64,000 nucleotides of DNA, taken from the NCBI RefSeq assembly GCF_003590095.1, contig NC_039502.1, positions 2,914,001 through 2,978,000 on the forward strand, in the 5' to 3' direction. The stretch comes from Trichoplusia ni. Lineage: Eukaryota > Arthropoda > Insecta > Lepidoptera > Noctuidae. The notes beneath the pieces were generated by a model. It was not told where the DNA came from. It saw only the letters and a list, made by a program, of their open reading frames with translations, and made no database searches. A program made the translations under genes and the position numbers. Below are positions 60,486-64,000 of this stretch, piece after piece. Position 1 is the stretch's first letter, and every line of letters begins with the position of its first letter.

Positions 60486-60694
60486 GAGGCGAGGCCCGGA
60501 CTGACCGGGCCAGCACTAGTGCGGGGCTGCGGAGGAATTTGGACTCCCGCGGCCCCGCGTGCCCACGTGCGAGGAGACACACCGGGGGGTTTTAGCCGGT
60601 AAGAGTCCGGCACACCCCTCCGCCTCTCCCCTGGCGGAGGAAGTCCATGAGGATTCCCACCGAAAAAAAAAAAAAAAAAAGGTTAGGTTAGTAT

Positions 60695-60999
60695 ATCTTA
60701 ATTTATTATTTAACCATTTCCACTCTTTTTCTTGCAAAATTGAAAAATATGAAAAATCCTACTAGACAATACAAACACACGAAAAATTACACACAAGTAC
60801 GCAAAGACATTCTCACAAAATTCTTCAGCATAGTTCGACAAAATCAAAATAAAGTGAAAACTATCTGCCGACATATCAGACGTTTTATAGTGGTCATGAA
60901 ACGGCCTCGTTTCATAAGTACTCGTAAATACCGTTTACGATGGAACTGAATCGCGAATTAGATCAATGAACGGTGTTTTTCCAATAAACTAGAAAGCCT
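60695..60999. other. AT-rich stretch
   Basis: Lysine- and arginine-rich chance frames only (69 codons at 60740-60949). Nothing recognised. Confidence 0.5.
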
Positions 61000-61074
61000 A
61001 CCTGAGAGAGATGCCACTATACGCCTGGTAGCGCGCTGTCTCGCTTCCACAATTTCAATTATATTACTCTAGGA
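61000..61074 (+). repeat. Palindromic hairpin repeat, copy 10
   Basis: CTGAGAGAGATGCCACTATA, CGCCTGGTAGCGCGCTGTCT, CGCTTCCACAATTTCAATTA, TATTACTCTAGGA. The right arm and the TATTACTCTAGGA terminus are well kept; the outer part of the left arm is eroded. Forward orientation. Confidence 0.7.
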
Positions 61075-62999
61075 TGTGCCGGCAGGCCCCTTGGCAAAGA
61101 AAAGAGGACGGTGTTAGAAGCTGTGTTTGTTTACATTGAGATACACTGCTAATAAAATGAAACGGGAATCACAATATTATTGTTGTGTCATTTGTTTGGC
61201 TCAAATTTCAACATGTGTTCGAATTTCGATTCGATTGTACGATTTTCTAATCGTTTTTTATTCTTATTTTTATCCAGTCTATAGCAACAACATTTTTAAG
61301 TCAAGAAAGTTACACGAGCAGCGTTTTCAACGGTGAAGTCACATAATAAATTCCCTTAATTACACGAAATTCAGGGCACATAATCATTCCAGTCGTAACA
61401 TAAAGTCAACAACGCTATGTTCTCAAATTACGTTTCATTACTTAACTTTGCCCATTCGACATCTTGAAACAATAACAATTCCGGCTTCCTAAGTTTTACA
61501 TCAGAAGTTATGATATAAATGAGACAAACACATGACGAGCGTCAAATAGCGTGTATACCCCAATAAAACGTGTACGCTACTCAAAAGTACTCGGAACAAG
61601 TTAGGTTGGTAGCACTGTAATTTTGGCAGAACAGTAAACTTCATATTTCGACTATGCTCGCTACTCCTGGCTGTGCGATAAATACCTTTGCCTTTTCAGC
61701 TTACGAGTGTTCATGACGTGTCTATGACTTTAACCTACATTTTATTTGATTGTTGATATAATTGTAAGTAAAAAAACAAAAGTATTTAAAACCCGGATGG
61801 TACAGAAACGCCATGTTGCCGTAACGGATTTCCGTTGCATTGTTTTTTTTCACACATGATGGACAGCTATGGTTCAAGATATGTTGCTAAAAAACATATA
61901 AGGTATTTCATTATTTTTCAAATTTCATTATGAAAACCTTTTAAACCTGATAAGAAATGAAAACAACAAATTTATATAAAAAGACAAAAAAAAAACCTAT
62001 TTTCCTGGTTGGTAAATATTTTCACACGGTCTAGGTTAAAGCAAATATTTTCCCAATAGTGTTTCAATGTAGGAAAATGTTGTGTGAGGTAAAATATTGG
62101 AATTGTGTACTAAAATAATTTTCGTACACCGCAAACTTGGTTATGGAGAGCTTAACTCAGAACCGATGTTCATAAAATGTAATGGTGTCTACACAAAGAC
62201 CTGTAATGGATACTTCTCTTCAATATTCATTATAACGAGATCTTAAGTTTTAGATACTAAAGTAAATGGACAAGTAACTCATTTCGTAAAATTGCTTTCC
62301 GTTCTCCTTTTGAAAATAAATACTGTTGTGATGAGGCAAACAAAGTAGAATTTTCGTTTTTACATAATTTAGTATGCTTGACAAACTAAGTACTAAAACA
62401 TATTATTTATGATTTTAAAAAAGCTTTTTTATCAAATTTAATAACTCCCTCAAATGTAATAAGTAAAATAAGCGAAAATAAAAATTTGGTACGCCTACAA
62501 AAAAATTGTATGGGAGAACCAATTTTTATTTCGGAATAGAAGTAAGAAGAAAAACGGCCGAAATTGTGAGACCGTAATAGTATCGCTATAAATCGATTTA
62601 AAAACAGTTATTAATCAACTTGTTCTCAAATAGTGTTGACACAAAATACTTGGCTACATTTAAACAACCGAATTCGAGCAAGGTCTTGGTAACAATAAAC
62701 TCAAACATCTGTCCACCCGTTGACCTAGACATAAAACAAAAGAATAGCGTCTACTATCTGACATAGTTGGCAACGCTAATCAGTACTTCAGTACTATCGG
62801 TGGATACAATGTCAAGGGTCGAGACTATAGAGCACAGAAGTGGAAGGAAATGGTGTAAAGGCTACTCGCGTCTCAGTATTAGGAGGTGACAGATTTGATA
62901 CGAGTTCTGTCTTATACCAAACCAAAGGTTGGGTTACCTAATCCTAAATATATTTGTCACGTGGTTTTTGGCGTGTCAAGACCGCACAAATTAAAGCAA
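61075..62999. other. AT-rich stretch, no gene seen
   Basis: Chance frames only. No repeat family recognised. Confidence 0.5.
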
Positions 63000-63046
63000 C
63001 TCTTAAAGTAATATTATCGTAGCTGTAGGATAAAGACGATAAACTT
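63000..63046 (+). repeat. Palindromic hairpin repeat, copy 11 (one arm only)
   Basis: CTCTTAAAGTAATATTATCG, TAGCTGTAGGATAAAGACGA matches the outer left arm of the family with a few differences. The second arm is not recognisable. Confidence 0.5.
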
Positions 63047-64000
63047 CTCGCGTGTCGACATATATGCCCGTCACGCTGTGACAGCGAATAAGTCAGTTCA
63101 GTGACACTACTACAGTACGGATAGTTCCAGTAACATTTCTTTAACAGAGTGAACTAGGCACTTCCTCTATTTGTCTGTCTTCTATGGTTGAGACAGAGCA
63201 GTCGACATGCGATCGCGTGTTCCCGCACCAACTTTATCGCGACTCGACTGGCGCCTAAACCGTCACTTGTTTCAAGCACCGCCTGTTTGAACTTCAAATA
63301 AACTTATTTTGGAACTACAACAGCATTTTTAGTGTTATTTCCTTTTAGAATAGTAAAGTTGGGCAAGATAAAGCTTAGCAGTTTGCGAAGGTCGAGAGGT
63401 AGAACTAAAGGAAGTTTTCCTTCTGCATGGAATTTTACATTTCAGTGCACGAGCTAAAATCAAATTAAATTACTCCATACTTTTTAGATACACGTGATTT
63501 CAGACGAAATTCATCAGGGATCGGGGCCATTCGTTGCCTTTTTGATAAAATTCCCGGAGATGACGAACTAAATCGGGCTTCCTACGCATCAGCAGTCCTA
63601 TTTTAAAGGTCGTGGTAGACTGAAAGGTTTCTAAAACATATCCTCGAACACGTCCCCAAGAGCGCTAACCGACCTTCTTGAAACAAGCTATCCATTTAGT
63701 GTTCGGGTGTTTTTCCCTTAGACTTAAGGAAAAGACAAAAGGGGATCTTATCGGTGAAAAGTGCGAGATGGACCTTGTCAAGTGTGATACGACCAACTTA
63801 ACATATCCTTTTGATCCTTCAACGTTTTTTTATGAAAATAGACTAGGATGAGGATGAACACCATACATGTGTTTACAATATTCGAAAACAAATGCCAGGT
63901 ATGGCATAGATCACAAGCGGAAGCCATCAGTTTTAGAAACAATATTTATATATTTGTTAATTATGACACCATCACAGAGAACCAAAGCGATGAATTTAAA
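63047..64000. other. Unassigned stretch with a mildly GC-richer block
   Basis: 63085-63100 has two overlapping insect-initiator-like words (GTCAGTTCAGTGAC), and 63205-63285 is GC-richer (TGCGATCGCGTGTTCCCGC) with a 27-codon ATG frame (63208-63291). This could be a first exon with an initiator-type promoter, but no TATA, splice site or homology supports it. The remainder is AT-rich without recognised features. Confidence 0.35.

Larger units (their letters stand above)
60170..60694 (+). mobile_element. 5'-truncated R1-clade non-LTR retrotransposon with target duplication
   Basis: A GC-rich insert (60184-60680) ends in an A18 tail (60663-60680) and is flanked by the 14-bp duplication GGTTAGGTTAGTAT (60170-60183 and 60681-60694). 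The duplicated site is a short run of the insect telomeric motif (TTAGG)n. The insert holds the last 55 codons of an ORF2-type protein, then a GC-rich 3' UTR of about 310 bp with a strong hairpin, then poly(A). The target, the GC-rich UTR and the C-terminal peptide suit the R1 clade, which includes the telomere-specific TRAS and SART families. Here the element's sense strand lies on the TTAGG strand. Which family it belongs to cannot be settled from the tail. Confidence 0.9.

Noticed and set aside
60172..60582. 136-codon Arg/Pro-rich reverse-strand open frame
   Set aside because: It is the antisense of the GC-rich R1-clade insert. The forward strand carries the recognisable C-terminal peptide and poly(A).
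1..64000. CRISPR array, prokaryotic operon, phage or plasmid features
   Set aside because: Repeat structure, composition and the insect-type retroelements indicate eukaryotic nuclear DNA. No regularly spaced repeats with unique spacers were found.

Overview
This window looks like AT-rich, non-coding nuclear DNA from a lepidopteran insect (moth or butterfly). The evidence is indirect but consistent. I see no operon-like layout and no long open reading frames. Several interspersed repeats are ones I recognise from many lepidopteran genomes. A GC-rich 5'-truncated R1-clade retrotransposon 3' end sits in TTAGG-like DNA, the insect telomeric motif. I found no protein-coding host gene, rRNA or convincing tRNA. 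Every open frame I read is short, lacks a recognisable domain, and is either chance or part of a transposable element. The window is therefore intergenic DNA or the inside of a very large intron; I cannot tell which.

Layout. 1-9 kb: AT-rich DNA with palindromic hairpin repeats, one copy of a 250-bp lepidopteran repeat (2.2 kb), a MITE (7.1 kb) and two short repeat remnants. 9-26 kb: mostly unique DNA, with a lepidopteran repeat at 13.6 kb, a GC-rich in-phase tandem repeat at 15.9 kb and a well-formed palindrome at 19.5 kb. 26-40 kb: a retroelement 3' tail (26.1 kb), an 18-bp minisatellite (31.5 kb), a degraded repeat (32.1 kb), a CpG-rich block (33.9 kb), two strong palindromes (37.4 and 37.75 kb) and a reverse-strand non-LTR reverse-transcriptase C-terminus (39.7-40.1 kb). 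40-55 kb: two more 250-bp repeats, a terminal-inverted-repeat MITE (43.8 kb), a short R1-type remnant (44.1 kb), the longer copy of the 7.1-kb MITE (49.5 kb) and a fold-back insertion with a 12-bp target duplication (53.0 kb). 55-64 kb: mostly unique AT-rich DNA plus the R1-clade truncation (60.2-60.7 kb) and more hairpin repeats.

The main unexplained signal is a family of about 100-bp palindromes that recurs about ten times in both orientations. Its two arms carry the same diagnostic differences from copy to copy, so it spread as one asymmetric fold-back unit. A second signal is an excess of the octamer TGACGTCA (seven perfect sites by hand count). I cannot tell whether either is undescribed without repeat-library and genome searches.
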